Of a DNA stretch of 54,248 nucleotides, positions 8,148-18,062 are shown in pieces. Position numbers and translations under genes: made by a program. The stretch lies in contig NC_015179.1 of assembly GCF_000202835.1 (NCBI RefSeq), positions 1 through 54,248 of the forward strand. Direction: 5' to 3'. The notes beneath the pieces are model-generated. The model did no database searches, was not told the DNA's origin, and saw only the letters and a list, made by a program, of their open reading frames with translations. The DNA comes from Acidiphilium multivorum AIU301. Its GTDB lineage: Bacteria; Pseudomonadota; Alphaproteobacteria; Acetobacterales; Acetobacteraceae. How positions within the stretch are numbered: position 1 is the stretch's first letter; each line of letters starts with the position of its first letter.

Positions 8148-9311
8148 CTCAAGCACATGGATGGGCTGTCCGACGAAGCGATCTGCGTGCGCTATCTCGA
8201 CAGTCCGTATGTCCAGGCATTCTGCGGCGAGACGCATTTCCAGCATGCCCTGCCGCTCGATCGATCCTCGATGACGCGCTGGCGCAAACGGATCGGGTCC
8301 GAGCGGATGGAGGCCCTGCTCGCCGAGACGCTGGCGGCGGCCGAGCGGGGTGGCGCCGTGGCGGAGAAGCACTACGGGCGGGTCACCATCGATACCACGG
8401 TCCAGCCAAAGGCCGTGACGCATCCGACCGACAGCAAACTGCTGCACAAGGGCATTGAGACACTCGCCCGCATGGCGCGCAAGCACGGCATCACGCTACG
8501 CCAGTCGTATCGCCGGGTTGCGCGCTACGCCAGGCAGGAGGCGGCGCGCCTGCACCATGGTGGCAAACGCCGCGAGGCCGAGGCTCGCGTGCGCAAGCTG
8601 CGGACCTGGCTGGGCCGGCTGGCTCGTGACATCACCCGCAAGATCGCAGGCAACGCTGAAGCGAAGGCGGCGTTCGCCGAAACGCTGGGCCTGATCAATC
8701 GCCTGCTTCGCCAGAAGCGCTCCGACCGCGGTGCCGACAAGCTCTATTCCCTGCACGCGCCTGAGGTGGAGTGCATCGGCAAGGGCAAGGCCAGGACGCG
8801 CTTCGAATTCGGCGTGAAGGTCTCCATCGCCACCACCAACGCCGCTGCACCCGGCGGTCAGTTCGTTCTCGGCATGCAGAGCCGGCCGGGAAATCCCTAT
8901 GACGGCCACACCCTGGCCGGCCAGATCGAGCAGGTCGAGCGGATCACCGGCGTTGCCGTCGCCCGCGCCTATGTCGACCGCGGCTATCGCGGCTACGGCG
9001 TAGAAGCCGAGGGCAGAAGGATCTTCATATCCCGCCAGAAACGCGGCATCACCCCCACCATCCGCCGCGAGTTGCGCCGACGCGCCGCCATCGAACCCGT
9101 CATCGGCCACATGAAGACCGACGGCCATCTCGGAAGAAACTTCCTGCTCGGCGTCGACGGTGATGCCATCAACGCCGTCCTCGCCGGCGTCGGACACAAC
9201 CTTCGCCTCCTCCGCAGATGGTTGATCAGGCTTCTTTGTGCCCTCGTCGCATGGCTCTCTGCCGCAAACCGCTCACCAAGCCTCGGCTTCGCCCACCGCC
9301 AGATCACATAG
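8148..9311 (+). pseudogene. IS5-family transposase lacking its N-terminus
   Basis: From LKHMDGLSDEAICVRYLDSP the frame matches IS5-family (IS1182/IS1478-like) DDE transposases: LDRSSMTRWRKRIG, DTTVQPKAVTHPTDSKLLHK, YVDRGYRGYG and EPVIGHMKTDGHLGRNFL. About 80-90 N-terminal residues are missing because the sequence switches abruptly to the IS1634-like end at about 8148. An accidental in-frame ATG upstream at 8109 would add a short foreign leader. Probably inactive. Confidence 0.82.
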
Positions 9312-9326
9312 TTCACAGGCGACTTC

Positions 9327-10223
9327 CTACTCCGCCTCATCCATCGTATCGAGAAACCCGCCAACCACATCCATGCACCGCGCGGTCTCCTCTACATGCG
9401 GCATATGGCTCGACTGGTCGAACAGCACCCAGCGCGCGCCTTCGATCAGTTCGACATAGGGGCGAACCGTCTCCGGTGTTGCCTCGTCGAACGCGCCGGA
9501 CAGGACGAGCGTCGGCACCGCGATCACGTGCAGACGCTCCGTGATGTCCCACGTCCTGAGCGTGCCGATGACATGAAATTCGCTCGGACCGTTCATCGTG
9601 TGGTAAACTGTTGGGTCTTCCGCCATCTGCGCGAAGCTGCGTTTCACCTCGTCCGGCCAGTGATCCAGCCGACAGAGATGTCGATGATAAAACACATCGA
9701 CCGCCGCCTCGTAGTCCGGATGATCGGTCGTCCCCGCGCGCTCGTGCGCGAGCAGGGTCTGCTGGACCTCGGCGGGCAATTCCGCCCGCAGTCGGTTCGC
9801 TTCCGCGACCCAGGTGACCATCGAAGCAGGGGAATTGGCGATCACCAGCGCCTTCAGCCCGGGAGGACGCCGGACCGCGTGTTCCGCCGCCAGCATTCCG
9901 CCCCAGGACTGGCCGAGCACCGCATAACGGTCCCGGATGCCGAGATGATCGAGCAGATTGTCGAGCTCCGCGAGGAACAGATCGACGGTCCAGAACGCAG
10001 CCCCCCGGTCGGGCAGGTGGGTGGACCGCCCACAGCCGAGCTGGTCGTAATGGATCACCGCCCGCCTTGGTGTGGCGAGCAGCCGGAACCGGTCTACATA
10101 GTCATGCGCCGCGCCCGGGCCGCCATGCAGCACCACCAGCGGCGGCCCGCCCGCCTCGAGGTCGCCGCTGACGCGATACCATGTCCGATATCCATCGAAC
10201 GGCGCGAAGTTCCCTGCATCCAT
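9327..10223 (-). CDS. pip: Proline iminopeptidase (alpha/beta hydrolase)
   Basis: A 298-residue cytoplasmic peptidase that releases N-terminal proline from peptides. Seen: [11 protein letters not shown] (oxyanion region), YDQLGCGRS, the nucleophile elbow GQSWGG near residue 105, a catalytic Asp in [11 protein letters not shown] and His in SSHMPHVEE. It is the last gene of a peptide ABC transporter operon on the same strand, 38 bp after the second ATPase gene, so it probably acts on imported peptides. Confidence 0.88.
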   Translation of the reverse strand: MDAGNFAPFDGYRTWYRVSGDLEAGGPPLVVLHGGPGAAHDYVDRFRLLATPRRAVIHYDQLGCGRSTHLPDRGAAFWTVDLFLAELDNLLDHLGIRDRYAVLGQSWGGMLAAEHAVRRPPGLKALVIANSPASMVTWVAEANRLRAELPAEVQQTLLAHERAGTTDHPDYEAAVDVFYHRHLCRLDHWPDEVKRSFAQMAEDPTVYHTMNGPSEFHVIGTLRTWDITERLHVIAVPTLVLSGAFDEATPETVRPYVELIEGARWVLFDQSSHMPHVEETARCMDVVGGFLDTMDEAE

Positions 10224-10261
10224 GATCGTTCCTCACAAATAACGGGCGGCGCGCCGCCGGG

Positions 10262-11251
10262 TCAGGTTTCCGGAAAATGACAGGCGCAGTCGCGCCCATC
10301 ATCCAGTGCGCGCAGTGCGGGCCGCTCGGCGCGGCAGCGCTCCTGCGCGCGCGGGCAGCGCGGATGGAACCGACAGCCCGAAGGGGGGGATATCGGGTTC
10401 GGCACGTCGCCGGTCAGGATGATCCGGCGCGGTCGCCGCGCTGGGTCCGGATCGGGCATCGGAACGGCGGAAATCAGCGCCATCGTATAAGGGTGGGACG
10501 GGCTAGTGAACACGAGGTCGGTCGGCCCGGTTTCGACGATCGAGCCGAGATACATCACCGCGACACGATCCGTGATCTGGCGGACGATGCTGAGATCATG
10601 CGCGATGAACACATAGGTCAGCCCGAGCCGCTCCTGCAGATCCTGAAACAGGTTGACCACCTGCGCCTGCACCGAGACATCCAGCGCCGAGACCGGCTCG
10701 TCCGCGACGATCAGGTCAGGCTCCAGCGCAATCGCACGGGCAATCCCGATCCGCTGGCGCTGCCCGCCTGAGAATTCGTGCGGAAACCGGTCCATATGTC
10801 CCCGCCGCAGCCCGACGAGGTCGAGCAGGCGGGCAACCCGGTCCCCGATCTCGCGCTCCGGCACCGTCGCGTGGATGCGCATCGGCTCGGCGATTAGGTC
10901 ACGCACCCGATACCGCGGATTGAGCGAGGCGGCAGGATCCTGAAACACCATCTGCATCCGCCGCCGGATCGGCCGCAGCGCGTTGCGGGATCGATGCGTG
11001 ATGTTGATCCCGTCGAACACCACGCTGCCCTCGCTGACATCGTGCAACCGCATCAGGCACCGCCCGAGCGTCGATTTCCCGCACCCGGACTCCCCGACAA
11101 TGCCGAGCGTCTCCCCGCGCACCACACACAGCGACACACCGTCCACCGCATGCACCATCCGCCGCGCCGCCCCGATCACCCGGCGCCCGACTGCGAACCG
11201 TTTCGACACGCCACTCGCTTCGAGCAGCACGACGCCGTCCGGCGTGGTCAT
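10262..11251 (-). CDS. Oligo/dipeptide ABC transporter ATPase, DppF/OppF type
   Basis: A 329-residue ATPase of a peptide importer. Walker A is GESGCGKST, the signature is FSGGQRQRIGIARAI, Walker B is LIVADEPVSALD, and the H-loop is FIAHDLS. The C-terminal oligopeptide-type extension has PPSGCRFHPRCP. The start at 11251 was chosen because ATG overlaps the stop of the upstream ATPase by 4 bp; upstream codons lack family similarity. Confidence 0.93.
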   Translation of the reverse strand: MTTPDGVVLLEASGVSKRFAVGRRVIGAARRMVHAVDGVSLCVVRGETLGIVGESGCGKSTLGRCLMRLHDVSEGSVVFDGINITHRSRNALRPIRRRMQMVFQDPAASLNPRYRVRDLIAEPMRIHATVPEREIGDRVARLLDLVGLRRGHMDRFPHEFSGGQRQRIGIARAIALEPDLIVADEPVSALDVSVQAQVVNLFQDLQERLGLTYVFIAHDLSIVRQITDRVAVMYLGSIVETGPTDLVFTSPSHPYTMALISAVPMPDPDPARRPRRIILTGDVPNPISPPSGCRFHPRCPRAQERCRAERPALRALDDGRDCACHFPET

Positions 11252-12237
11252 GACAAAACCCCGGCCGTAGGCAGTGCCGCAAGGACACAGGCATAACGGT
11301 GCCCGTCGCCGCGCATCTCCGGCCGAACCACGCAGGCGCGCGACCGGTGAGGGCAGCGCGGCGCGAAACTGCATCCCGGCGGCAGCTGGTCGAGTGCCGG
11401 CGGCGCGCCGGAAATCGAGGGCAGGCGCCGTGGCCGCACCCCCGTCATCGGCGGGATCGAGCCGAGAAGACCAACCGTGTAGGGATGGCGCGGCCGTTGA
11501 AAAATCGCTCTTCTGTCGGCCTGCTCGACGATCCGCCCGGCATACATCACAGCAACCCGGTCGGCGATTTCGGCAACGACGCCCATATTGTGGGTGACCA
11601 GAATGATCGACGACCCGAAATCCCGCCGCAAATTGCGGATCAGATCAAGAATCGCCGCCTGCACCGTCACGTCGAGCGCCGTCGTCGGTTCGTCGGCAAT
11701 CACCAGCGCCGGATTGCACGATAGCGCCATCGCAATCACCACCCGCTGGCGCATCCCGCCGGACAACTGGTGCGGAAACCGCTCGATCACATCGCGCGGC
11801 CCCGGAATCCCCACCGCCTCCAGCAGCTCGAGCGCCCGCGCCTTTAACGCGCACCCCGCAAGATCGGTATGCAGCCGCAACTGCTCGACGATCTGTCGCC
11901 CGACCGAATAAACCGGCGTCAGCGCGGTCATCGGGTCCTGAAAAATCATAGCGATCTGCCCGCCTCGCAGCCTGCGCATTTCCCGGTCCGCCAACCCGAC
12001 CAGTTCGCGCCCCTCGAACCGGATCGACCCCTCGACGATCGCATTCGGATCGTCGATCAGCCCCATCACCGCCATCAGCGACACCGACTTCCCCGAACCC
12101 GATTCCCCGACGACACCAAGAATCTCCCGCCGCCCGAGCACGAACGAAACCCCATCCACCGCACGCATCACCCCACGCCGCGTGCGGAACGAAACCCGCA
12201 GATCGGAAACCTCGAGCAAAGGCGCCTCGATCGTCAT
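11248..12237 (-). CDS. Oligo/dipeptide ABC transporter ATPase, DppD/OppD type
   Basis: A 329-residue ATPase partnering the DppF-like protein. Walker A GESGSGKSVS, signature LSGGMRQRVVIAMAL, Walker B LVIADEPTTALD, H-loop LVTHNMG, and the C-terminal LPPGCSFAPRCPH region. It starts 367 bp after the permease gene, a long gap for such an operon that is filled by AT-rich repeat DNA. Confidence 0.93.
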   Translation of the reverse strand: MTIEAPLLEVSDLRVSFRTRRGVMRAVDGVSFVLGRREILGVVGESGSGKSVSLMAVMGLIDDPNAIVEGSIRFEGRELVGLADREMRRLRGGQIAMIFQDPMTALTPVYSVGRQIVEQLRLHTDLAGCALKARALELLEAVGIPGPRDVIERFPHQLSGGMRQRVVIAMALSCNPALVIADEPTTALDVTVQAAILDLIRNLRRDFGSSIILVTHNMGVVAEIADRVAVMYAGRIVEQADRRAIFQRPRHPYTVGLLGSIPPMTGVRPRRLPSISGAPPALDQLPPGCSFAPRCPHRSRACVVRPEMRGDGHRYACVLAALPTAGVLS

Positions 12238-12309
12238 TCGGCGCCGGGCCGGGAAAAGGGCAGGGGAGGGTGATACCAGTTGGCACGGCCCACGACCGTC
12301 TTGGCGGTC

Positions 12310-12562
12310 GGATCAAGGCAGTAAAGGAAGGGCTTCTTTTTTGGAAAAAAGAAACAAAAAATTTTTTTGAGCTGGGTCACCGGCGTTTTCACAGGGAAAC
12401 ACCCATATGTCCAAAGTTTTTTTTATTTCTTCTTTGTTTAAAAAAAAGAAGATGCTTATCTTCTAGAAATGTTGCTGAGACTATCATCCGATGCATATTC
12501 CAGTATAAGTGCTTATTTTATGTAAAAAAGAATCAAAAAATTTTCGATTAATAAATTCTCGA
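12310..12562. repeat. AT-rich intergenic block with poly-A/T inverted repeats
   Basis: This block is far richer in AT than its surroundings. It contains a 9-bp stem (TTCTTTTTT/AAAAAAGAA near 12336-12357), a second A/T hairpin near 12425-12453, and the similar phrases CAAAAAATTTT near 12355 and 12534. It lies between the permease and ATPase genes of the peptide operon. Similar T/A hairpins are scattered in acetic acid bacteria genomes (recollection). It could terminate or attenuate transcription of the distal genes. Confidence 0.55.
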
Positions 12563-12604
12563 TTGTTCACACGATCGAGCGGCAATATGGAATCCTGTTT
12601 TCGA

Positions 12605-13597
12605 TCAGTCATCGCGCACGCGTGGGTCGAAGACGGAATAAAGGATATCGACGAGTGCGTTGGCGGCGACGACGAAGAACGAGGCGTAGATCACGGTTGC
12701 CATGATCATCGGCAGGTCGAGATTGGTCAGCGCCTGATAGGTGAGGTAGCCGACACCGGGCAGTCCGAACACGACTTCGACGAGCAGGGCCCCGCCGCCG
12801 ACGAGGGCGCCGAAATCCAGTCCGAAAAGGGTGAAGATCGCGATCAGCGAGCAGCGCAGCGCGTGGCGGATCAGCACGGCCCGGCTGGACAGGCCCTTGG
12901 CGCGGGCGAGGCGGATGTAATCCTCCTGCATCGCCTCGATGATGTTGGCGCGCAGGACGCGTCCATAGATGCCGATGAACGCGACCGCCAGCGTGCACCA
13001 GGGCAGCAGCAGCGACTTGAACCAGAGTGCGGGGTTGCGGCGCAGCGGCACATAGCCGAGTGGCGGCACCCATGAGAACAACCACGTCTTGTGCAGCCCC
13101 CCCTGCGCGATCAGGTTGACCACCTCGCCGAGCCAGAACACCGGGATGGAAATGCCGATCAGGCTCGCGATCATCAGTATGCGGTCGATCACCCGGTCCT
13201 TGTAGGCGGCGGCAAGCAGGCCGACGAGAATGGCGAACACGATCCAGATCGTCGCGGCCCCGGCGACGAGCGACAATGTCACCGGCGCCGCGTGGAACAC
13301 CGCGGGCACCACTTTCTCGCCGAGATTGACGAAGGACGTCAGGTTTCGCTTGACGACCAGACTGTCCATCATCCGGATGTACTGGACCGGCAATGGCCGG
13401 TCGAGGCCGAACTCCTTGCGGATCAGCGCGACCGTCTGCGGCGAGGCGTTGCGCCCGGCGATCCGCGCGGCGGGATCGGAACCAGGGGTCGCGAAGAAGA
13501 TCAGGAACACGAGAACACTGATGCCAAACATGACGAACAGCATGTGGCCGAGGCGGCGGAGAATGGTGAAGCCGAGCGACAAGCTGGAATCCCGCAT
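12605..13597 (-). CDS. Peptide ABC transporter permease, DppB type
   Basis: A 330-residue inner-membrane permease with an N-terminal segment (LGHMLFVMFGISVLVFLIFF), the APGDP-like stretch TPGSDPAARI, about six membrane helices, and the EAA-type loop RANIIEAMQEDYIRLARAKG that contacts the ATPase. It follows the DppC-like gene directly (adjacent stop and start). Confidence 0.93.
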   Translation of the reverse strand: MRDSSLSLGFTILRRLGHMLFVMFGISVLVFLIFFATPGSDPAARIAGRNASPQTVALIRKEFGLDRPLPVQYIRMMDSLVVKRNLTSFVNLGEKVVPAVFHAAPVTLSLVAGAATIWIVFAILVGLLAAAYKDRVIDRILMIASLIGISIPVFWLGEVVNLIAQGGLHKTWLFSWVPPLGYVPLRRNPALWFKSLLLPWCTLAVAFIGIYGRVLRANIIEAMQEDYIRLARAKGLSSRAVLIRHALRCSLIAIFTLFGLDFGALVGGGALLVEVVFGLPGVGYLTYQALTNLDLPMIMATVIYASFFVVAANALVDILYSVFDPRVRDD

Positions 13598-14665
13598 TTA
13601 TTTCAGCGTCAGGCGGGCGCGCGGGTCGAGCGCGTCGCGCAGCGCATCGCCTAGGACGTTCAGCGCGACCACGGTCATCACGATCGCAAGCCCCGGCGCG
13701 AGCGAGACGATCGGGCGGGTATAGAGCAGCTGCTCGCCGTTGCGGATGATCGTGCCCCAGCTCGCACTCGGCGGCTGGATGCCGATGCCGAGGAATGAAA
13801 GCGAGGCTTCGGTGATGATATCGAGCGCCATCATGATCGGCGCGAACACGATTAGCGTCGAGGCCACGTTGGGCAGGATATCCCGCCGTAAGATCCGCCC
13901 GTCCGAGGCCCCGAGCGAGATCGACGCCGCGACAAAATCCGAGCGCCGCAGCATCATTACCCGTGCCCGGATCGGGCGCGCGACATAGGGAACATAAACG
14001 ATAGCGATGATGCCGATCGGCATGATCAGGTCGTTCGAGGTGATGATGACAGGGCCGAGATGAAACCCGGCATTGATGAGGATGACCGAAAGCGAGATCG
14101 CTAGCAGATAGATCGGAAACGCCCATAATATATCGAGCATGACCGAGATCACGCGGTCCGTCATCCCGCCATAAAACCCCGCCGCGACGCCGAGGAGCGA
14201 GGCGAGGAGAAGGCAGATCGCGGTCGAGGCAGCCCCGACCAGCAGCGAGACCCGCCCGCCATAGAGCAGCCGCGCCGCGACATTCCGCCCCTGGCCGTCG
14301 GCACCGAGCATATAGGGTCCCCAGCGCCAGGTCGGGCCGATCGGCGTGACGCCGAACCCGTCGCTCGCCGGCTGCATCACCGAAACCTGTTTGCCTGCGA
14401 TCGTGACGGTGCCGCCGAGATTCGACTTGAACGGATCGGTATGCGCGACAAAATGCGCATAGAGCGGTGCCGCCAGGCAGGCGAGCAGCACCACCGCGAG
14501 CACGGTGGTGGCGACGATCGCCGTCCGGTTCCGCGTGAGCCTCGCCAGAGCCGCTGCCCAGTAGCCCCGCGAGGCCGCCTCCGGCAGGTCGGGCGCGTTC
14601 CAGGCACGCAGCGCCTCCTCGTAGTCAGCATCGCTCACCATCACTGGCGACGGAGCTTCAGTCAC
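13598..14665 (-). CDS. Peptide ABC transporter permease, DppC type
   Basis: The second permease, about 355 residues, with an N-terminal membrane helix (AIVATTVLAVVLLACLAAPL), the periplasmic loop containing LGADGQGRNVAARLLYGGRV, and the EAA loop RRSDFVAASISLGASDGRI. The start is taken as GTG 14665, which overlaps the stop of the binding-protein gene; ATG 14641 is an alternative. Confidence 0.92.
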   Translation of the reverse strand: MTEAPSPVMVSDADYEEALRAWNAPDLPEAASRGYWAAALARLTRNRTAIVATTVLAVVLLACLAAPLYAHFVAHTDPFKSNLGGTVTIAGKQVSVMQPASDGFGVTPIGPTWRWGPYMLGADGQGRNVAARLLYGGRVSLLVGAASTAICLLLASLLGVAAGFYGGMTDRVISVMLDILWAFPIYLLAISLSVILINAGFHLGPVIITSNDLIMPIGIIAIVYVPYVARPIRARVMMLRRSDFVAASISLGASDGRILRRDILPNVASTLIVFAPIMMALDIITEASLSFLGIGIQPPSASWGTIIRNGEQLLYTRPIVSLAPGLAIVMTVVALNVLGDALRDALDPRARLTLK

Positions 14666-16338
14666 TTGATCCAGGCCAGATCGGGGATGAAATAGGTCTG
14701 GCCGCTGAAGACGAAATGGTGCAGCCGGCTCGAGACGAAATCGACATGCTTGGGCGTGAACAGCGGGGCGACCGGCGCCTGATCGGTCATTTCCCGGTCG
14801 ATCTTCGTCCACATCACATCCGCCTTCTTCGGATGCGCGATCGACATCGTTTCCGCCACCGCCATCTCGGTATCGATCGACTTGTCACAGAACTCGGAAA
14901 TATTGATCGAGTTGTCCGATCCGGGATGGAACGACTTGCACGACAGCAGCACATTGAGGAAGTCCGACGGGGCCGGGTAATCCTGATACCAGGTGGTCAC
15001 CGCCATCTGGACATGATTGTTCGAGTTCTGGATGTAGGTGAACTGGATGTTCGACGATATGCCCTTCACCTTCGCCTTGAAGCCCAGCCGGTCGAGCACG
15101 CTCTGCAGATAGATTCCGATCGCCCGGCTCGGGTCGCTGTTCTGGGTGATGATCGTCACCTTCTGCCCCGCCATGCCCGACTTTTTCATGTAGGCCATCG
15201 CCTTCTTCATGTCGGGCGCAGTCCACGTGGTGCCCGGATGTTCGGTGAATGGACAGAAGGGCTTGTAGCCTGGCATCCCCGGCGGCAGGATCTCGCAGGT
15301 CGCGGTCGCGACCGCCGGTCCGCCGAACAGTTTCACCAGATCGGCGCGGTCGATCGCGTAATTCACCGCGAGCCGGGCATCCTTGTTGTCGAACGGCTTC
15401 ATCCGCGTATTCATCGTCGCATACCAGAGTGCGAGCAGACTGTGCAGATAAAGCCGCGATTTATACTTCGTGGCGACCTCGCCGAGCCTGTCGAGCGGGA
15501 TCGGATTATACATCCAGTCATACTGATCGTTGGCAACCGCCGTCACCTGCGCGTTTGGCGTCAGCCCGAATCGGTAGACGATCCGGTCGGGATAGCCTTT
15601 CGGCTGCGCGAGCCGGCTCCACTGGTGAAAATACGGGTTGCGCACCATCACCAGTTTGCTGCTCGGATCGTATTTCGAGATCATGTAGGCCCCGGTGCCG
15701 GGAATCGGAATCGTCCCCATGTCCTTGTCCGGCGTGCTTGCCGGCAGGATCGCGCCGAACGGCACCGCCAGCTGGTCAAGAAACTCCGCATCGGGGTGAC
15801 GCAGGTGAAAAGTCACCGTATCCTTCGCCTGATCAATCACAACCCCCGGCAGCGTGCAGGTGGTGGGCGCGCTGGCGCAGTGCCGCCCACCGACGATCAC
15901 GTCATACCATGTTCCGGCATTCGGATTGAGCACCTTAAACAGGCGGATGAAGCTCGCCCGCACATCCGTCAGCGTCACCGGCGCGCCGTTGGAGAATTTC
16001 ACCCCCTTACGCAGGGTGAACACATAGGTCTTCCCGCCATCGGAAATCTTCGGCATCGCGGTCGCGAGATCGGGGACGATGTGGAAGGCGGCGGTGCCGC
16101 CGGCCCTCTCGAACGAGACCAGCCCGTCATAGAGCATCGGGAAGATCTGCCAGTAGCGTAGCGTATAGTTGACCTGCGGATCGAGCGTCCCCGCCGCCGA
16201 CGAAGCGACCAGCTTCAACGTGCCGCCATAATGCCCACCAGCCGCCCGCGCCGGCACCGTTGCCGCCGTCGCCGCAAGGCAGGCGCCCAGCGCCACCTGC
16301 CCAGCCAACCGCCGCATCCACGATCCCTGTTTCCGCAT
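14662..16338 (-). CDS. Peptide ABC transporter substrate-binding protein
   Basis: The periplasmic solute-binding protein (SBP family 5), 558 residues. A signal peptide is visible (MRKQGSWMRRL, then GQVALGACLAATAATVPARA with an AxA-like cleavage site). The mature part has YGGTLKLVASSAAGTLDPQ, FSNGAPVTLTDVRASF and GTGAYMISKYDPSSKLVMVR, typical of DppA/OppA-like proteins. It is the first gene of the operon, followed by the two permeases, the two ATPases and the iminopeptidase. Confidence 0.92.
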   Translation of the reverse strand: MRKQGSWMRRLAGQVALGACLAATAATVPARAAGGHYGGTLKLVASSAAGTLDPQVNYTLRYWQIFPMLYDGLVSFERAGGTAAFHIVPDLATAMPKISDGGKTYVFTLRKGVKFSNGAPVTLTDVRASFIRLFKVLNPNAGTWYDVIVGGRHCASAPTTCTLPGVVIDQAKDTVTFHLRHPDAEFLDQLAVPFGAILPASTPDKDMGTIPIPGTGAYMISKYDPSSKLVMVRNPYFHQWSRLAQPKGYPDRIVYRFGLTPNAQVTAVANDQYDWMYNPIPLDRLGEVATKYKSRLYLHSLLALWYATMNTRMKPFDNKDARLAVNYAIDRADLVKLFGGPAVATATCEILPPGMPGYKPFCPFTEHPGTTWTAPDMKKAMAYMKKSGMAGQKVTIITQNSDPSRAIGIYLQSVLDRLGFKAKVKGISSNIQFTYIQNSNNHVQMAVTTWYQDYPAPSDFLNVLLSCKSFHPGSDNSINISEFCDKSIDTEMAVAETMSIAHPKKADVMWTKIDREMTDQAPVAPLFTPKHVDFVSSRLHHFVFSGQTYFIPDLAWIK

Positions 16339-16585
16339 CCCGCTCCACTCCGTTGTCACATCACCTGCTGCATCATCCGTGCCAACCGCCCGCCCCGATC
16401 TGACCACACAGCCCGATTACGCAAATCCAACGATCGCAATCCCGTGATATGATTACACGGCGGTCGCAACGCCCTCGGCAACGACATGCATGCCTATATT
16501 TAGAGCGTTTTTATTTAGAGCGTTTTTCGATCAGTCCGGGTCATATCCGCATGAGCTGAAGTAGTTGGCGCATTCGCGTGTGCGC

Positions 16586-16858
16586 TCAGCGCTTATAAAC
16601 TTCGCGTCGGTTGCCGATTCTGACAATGAGGATACGCAAAGCGCCGTCCTCGATGCTGGCGATAATTCGCCAGTTGCCTACGCGGTACTTCCAGAAATCC
16701 CCCAGCTTGGAACCTTTAAGGGCTTCGCCAATGCTGCGTGGATTGTCTAGCGCAGCAACCCGGTCATGGAGAAAGGCGAGAATGCGGCGAGCGGTTTGCT
16801 TGTCGATTTTATCAAGTTCACGATCGGCAGCAGGATCGAGCTCAATCTTCCAGGCCAT
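16586..16858 (-). CDS. relE: RelE/ParE-family toxin
   Basis: A 90-residue protein with the RelE fold signature: IELDPAADRELDKIDKQTAR, LKGSKLGDFWKYRVGNWRII and ILIVRIGNRREVYKR. Family members cleave mRNA on the ribosome. Its start overlaps the antitoxin gene by 17 bp, the normal antitoxin-first order. 16339-16585, between it and the peptide operon, holds no recognisable gene. Confidence 0.9.
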   Translation of the reverse strand: MAWKIELDPAADRELDKIDKQTARRILAFLHDRVAALDNPRSIGEALKGSKLGDFWKYRVGNWRIIASIEDGALRILIVRIGNRREVYKR

Positions 16859-17066
16859 ACCGCTTCATTACATCTTCGAGCGGAACGGTCTTGGTTTTGC
16901 CAGCCCGCAAGTCAATCAGGCGTTGTTCCGCAAGATATAAATCTTCGAGGTCGTCTAAATGCTCCATGATCGCTTCACGGACGTAAAAGCTCTTGGCTCG
17001 GCCTGTAGCCTGGGCCAACGCATCAAGGCGGCTCTCGATTTCAGGGGGAAGGCGGACAGCCAGCAC
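16842..17066 (-). CDS. relB: RelB-type ribbon-helix-helix antitoxin
   Basis: A 74-residue antitoxin with an N-terminal ribbon-helix-helix (LAVRLPPEIESRLDALAQ, then GRAKSFYVREAIMEHL) that would bind the operator, and a C-terminal segment to neutralise the toxin. GTG 17066 was chosen because AAGGAG lies eight bases upstream. Confidence 0.87.
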   Translation of the reverse strand: MLAVRLPPEIESRLDALAQATGRAKSFYVREAIMEHLDDLEDLYLAEQRLIDLRAGKTKTVPLEDVMKRYGLED

Positions 17067-17082
17067 GGTAAAAACTCCTTTT

Positions 17083-17098
17083 GTTATACATGTATAGC
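17083..17098. promoter_or_regulatory. Palindromic operator of the relBE pair
   Basis: TATACATGTATA at 17085-17096 is a perfect 12-bp palindrome, 18 bp upstream of the relB start, as expected for an autoregulatory ribbon-helix-helix antitoxin. Confidence 0.65.
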
Positions 17099-17146
17099 AT
17101 CGGCTCACCGCCCCGTAAAGTTTATTTGCCCTGAAGAGCCGTTCAT

Positions 17147-17184
17147 GGGGTCGTTTGCGGGAGGGGGCGAAATCCTACGCTAAG
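17147..17184 (+). repeat. Tn5393-like 38-bp terminal repeat, second copy
   Basis: This starts GGGGTCGTTTGCGGGAGGGG and ends CCTACGCTAAG, the classical Tn3-family end. It is in the same orientation as the copy at 2007-2044, so the two do not bound one simple transposon. Confidence 0.75.
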
Positions 17185-17256
17185 CCGAGGACGCGCTTCC
17201 CATAGTCTCTGAGAGCCTGAATCTGAATGGTAGTATGGCTATTTGTGACCCAGAAG

Positions 17257-17645
17257 TTCTAAACTTAAGTTTTCATTGATTTGAACCCGAATTCCCTGCA
17301 TTTATCGACAAACTTTCTGATCTGATTTTGCTGCTTACTGGACACGCGTGGGATCGATCCCGATCAGGTCGAAGACGGCGGCTTGCAGTGGTGTGGGCTT
17401 TGCCAGGGTGGTGAAGGTGGCATTCGGCGCCTTGGGCAGGGCGGCGGTGTTGAGCGTCTGGGTCGCGAGATGCGCCATCATGTCGGTGAAGCTTGAGATC
17501 GGCAGGCTCTGATCGTTACGGCGTCGGCCGCGCTTGCGATTGGCGACCGGCGACGAGCGTTCGGCCTCGGCTCCTGTCCGGTCGTGATCCTGGAACAGCA
17601 GGGGCTTGAGAGCATCGCGCAGATGCCACTCAACGTAACAGACCA
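17257..17645 (-). pseudogene. 3' fragment of an IS1634-like element
   Basis: Encodes the last 105 or so residues of the transposase present whole at 25189-26922 (YVEWHLRDALKPLLFQDHDR to LIGIDPTRVQ) and a diverged right end. It begins exactly at the 3' end of vapC. Differences from the other copies show it is an older insertion. Confidence 0.83.
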
Positions 17646-18062
17646 TCATGCGGGAGACGGCATCGTCCAATCGTCGACCGCCAGCCCGTCGATCATGCGG
17701 AACGCCTGATCGTTGGTCACCAGGACGGATCCTGTGGCGATGGCGTGGGCAGCGATCAGCAGATCGAGCGGCCCCATGGTCCTGCCGGTAGCCGTCAGAC
17801 CGGCGCGGAGGGTGCCGTAAATTCCTGCCGTGGAGCTATCCCAGGCCAGGACATCGATCCGTCGCAGCAATTCCTTGACTACCTGATGCAGTGCGGTTGC
17901 CTTCGGCCGTCTAGCCAGGCCAAACAGCAACTCGCCTTCGGTGATCACGGAGATGCACAAGGTGGCCATGGGCATTTCGACCACGCGCCGGGTGACCGCG
18001 GGATGCTGCCTGATCAGATGACTTACCGTGTTAGTGTCCAGCATCCGCCGGTTTGGTGTCAT
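17646..18062 (-). CDS. vapC: VapC-type PIN-domain toxin
   Basis: A 138-residue PIN ribonuclease: [11 protein letters not shown] (first Asp), [15 protein letters not shown] (Glu), [20 protein letters not shown] (Asp pair) and TNDQAFRMI (last Asp). All expected acidic residues are present. The start overlaps the vapB stop by 4 bp. The stop abuts insertion-sequence debris but the gene looks complete. Confidence 0.93.
   Translation of the reverse strand: MTPNRRMLDTNTVSHLIRQHPAVTRRVVEMPMATLCISVITEGELLFGLARRPKATALHQVVKELLRRIDVLAWDSSTAGIYGTLRAGLTATGRTMGPLDLLIAAHAIATGSVLVTNDQAFRMIDGLAVDDWTMPSPA

Noticed and set aside
12609..14126. A 505-codon minus-strand open frame across the two permease genes
   Set aside because: It is in a shifted frame of two well-matched permeases and has no domain similarity.
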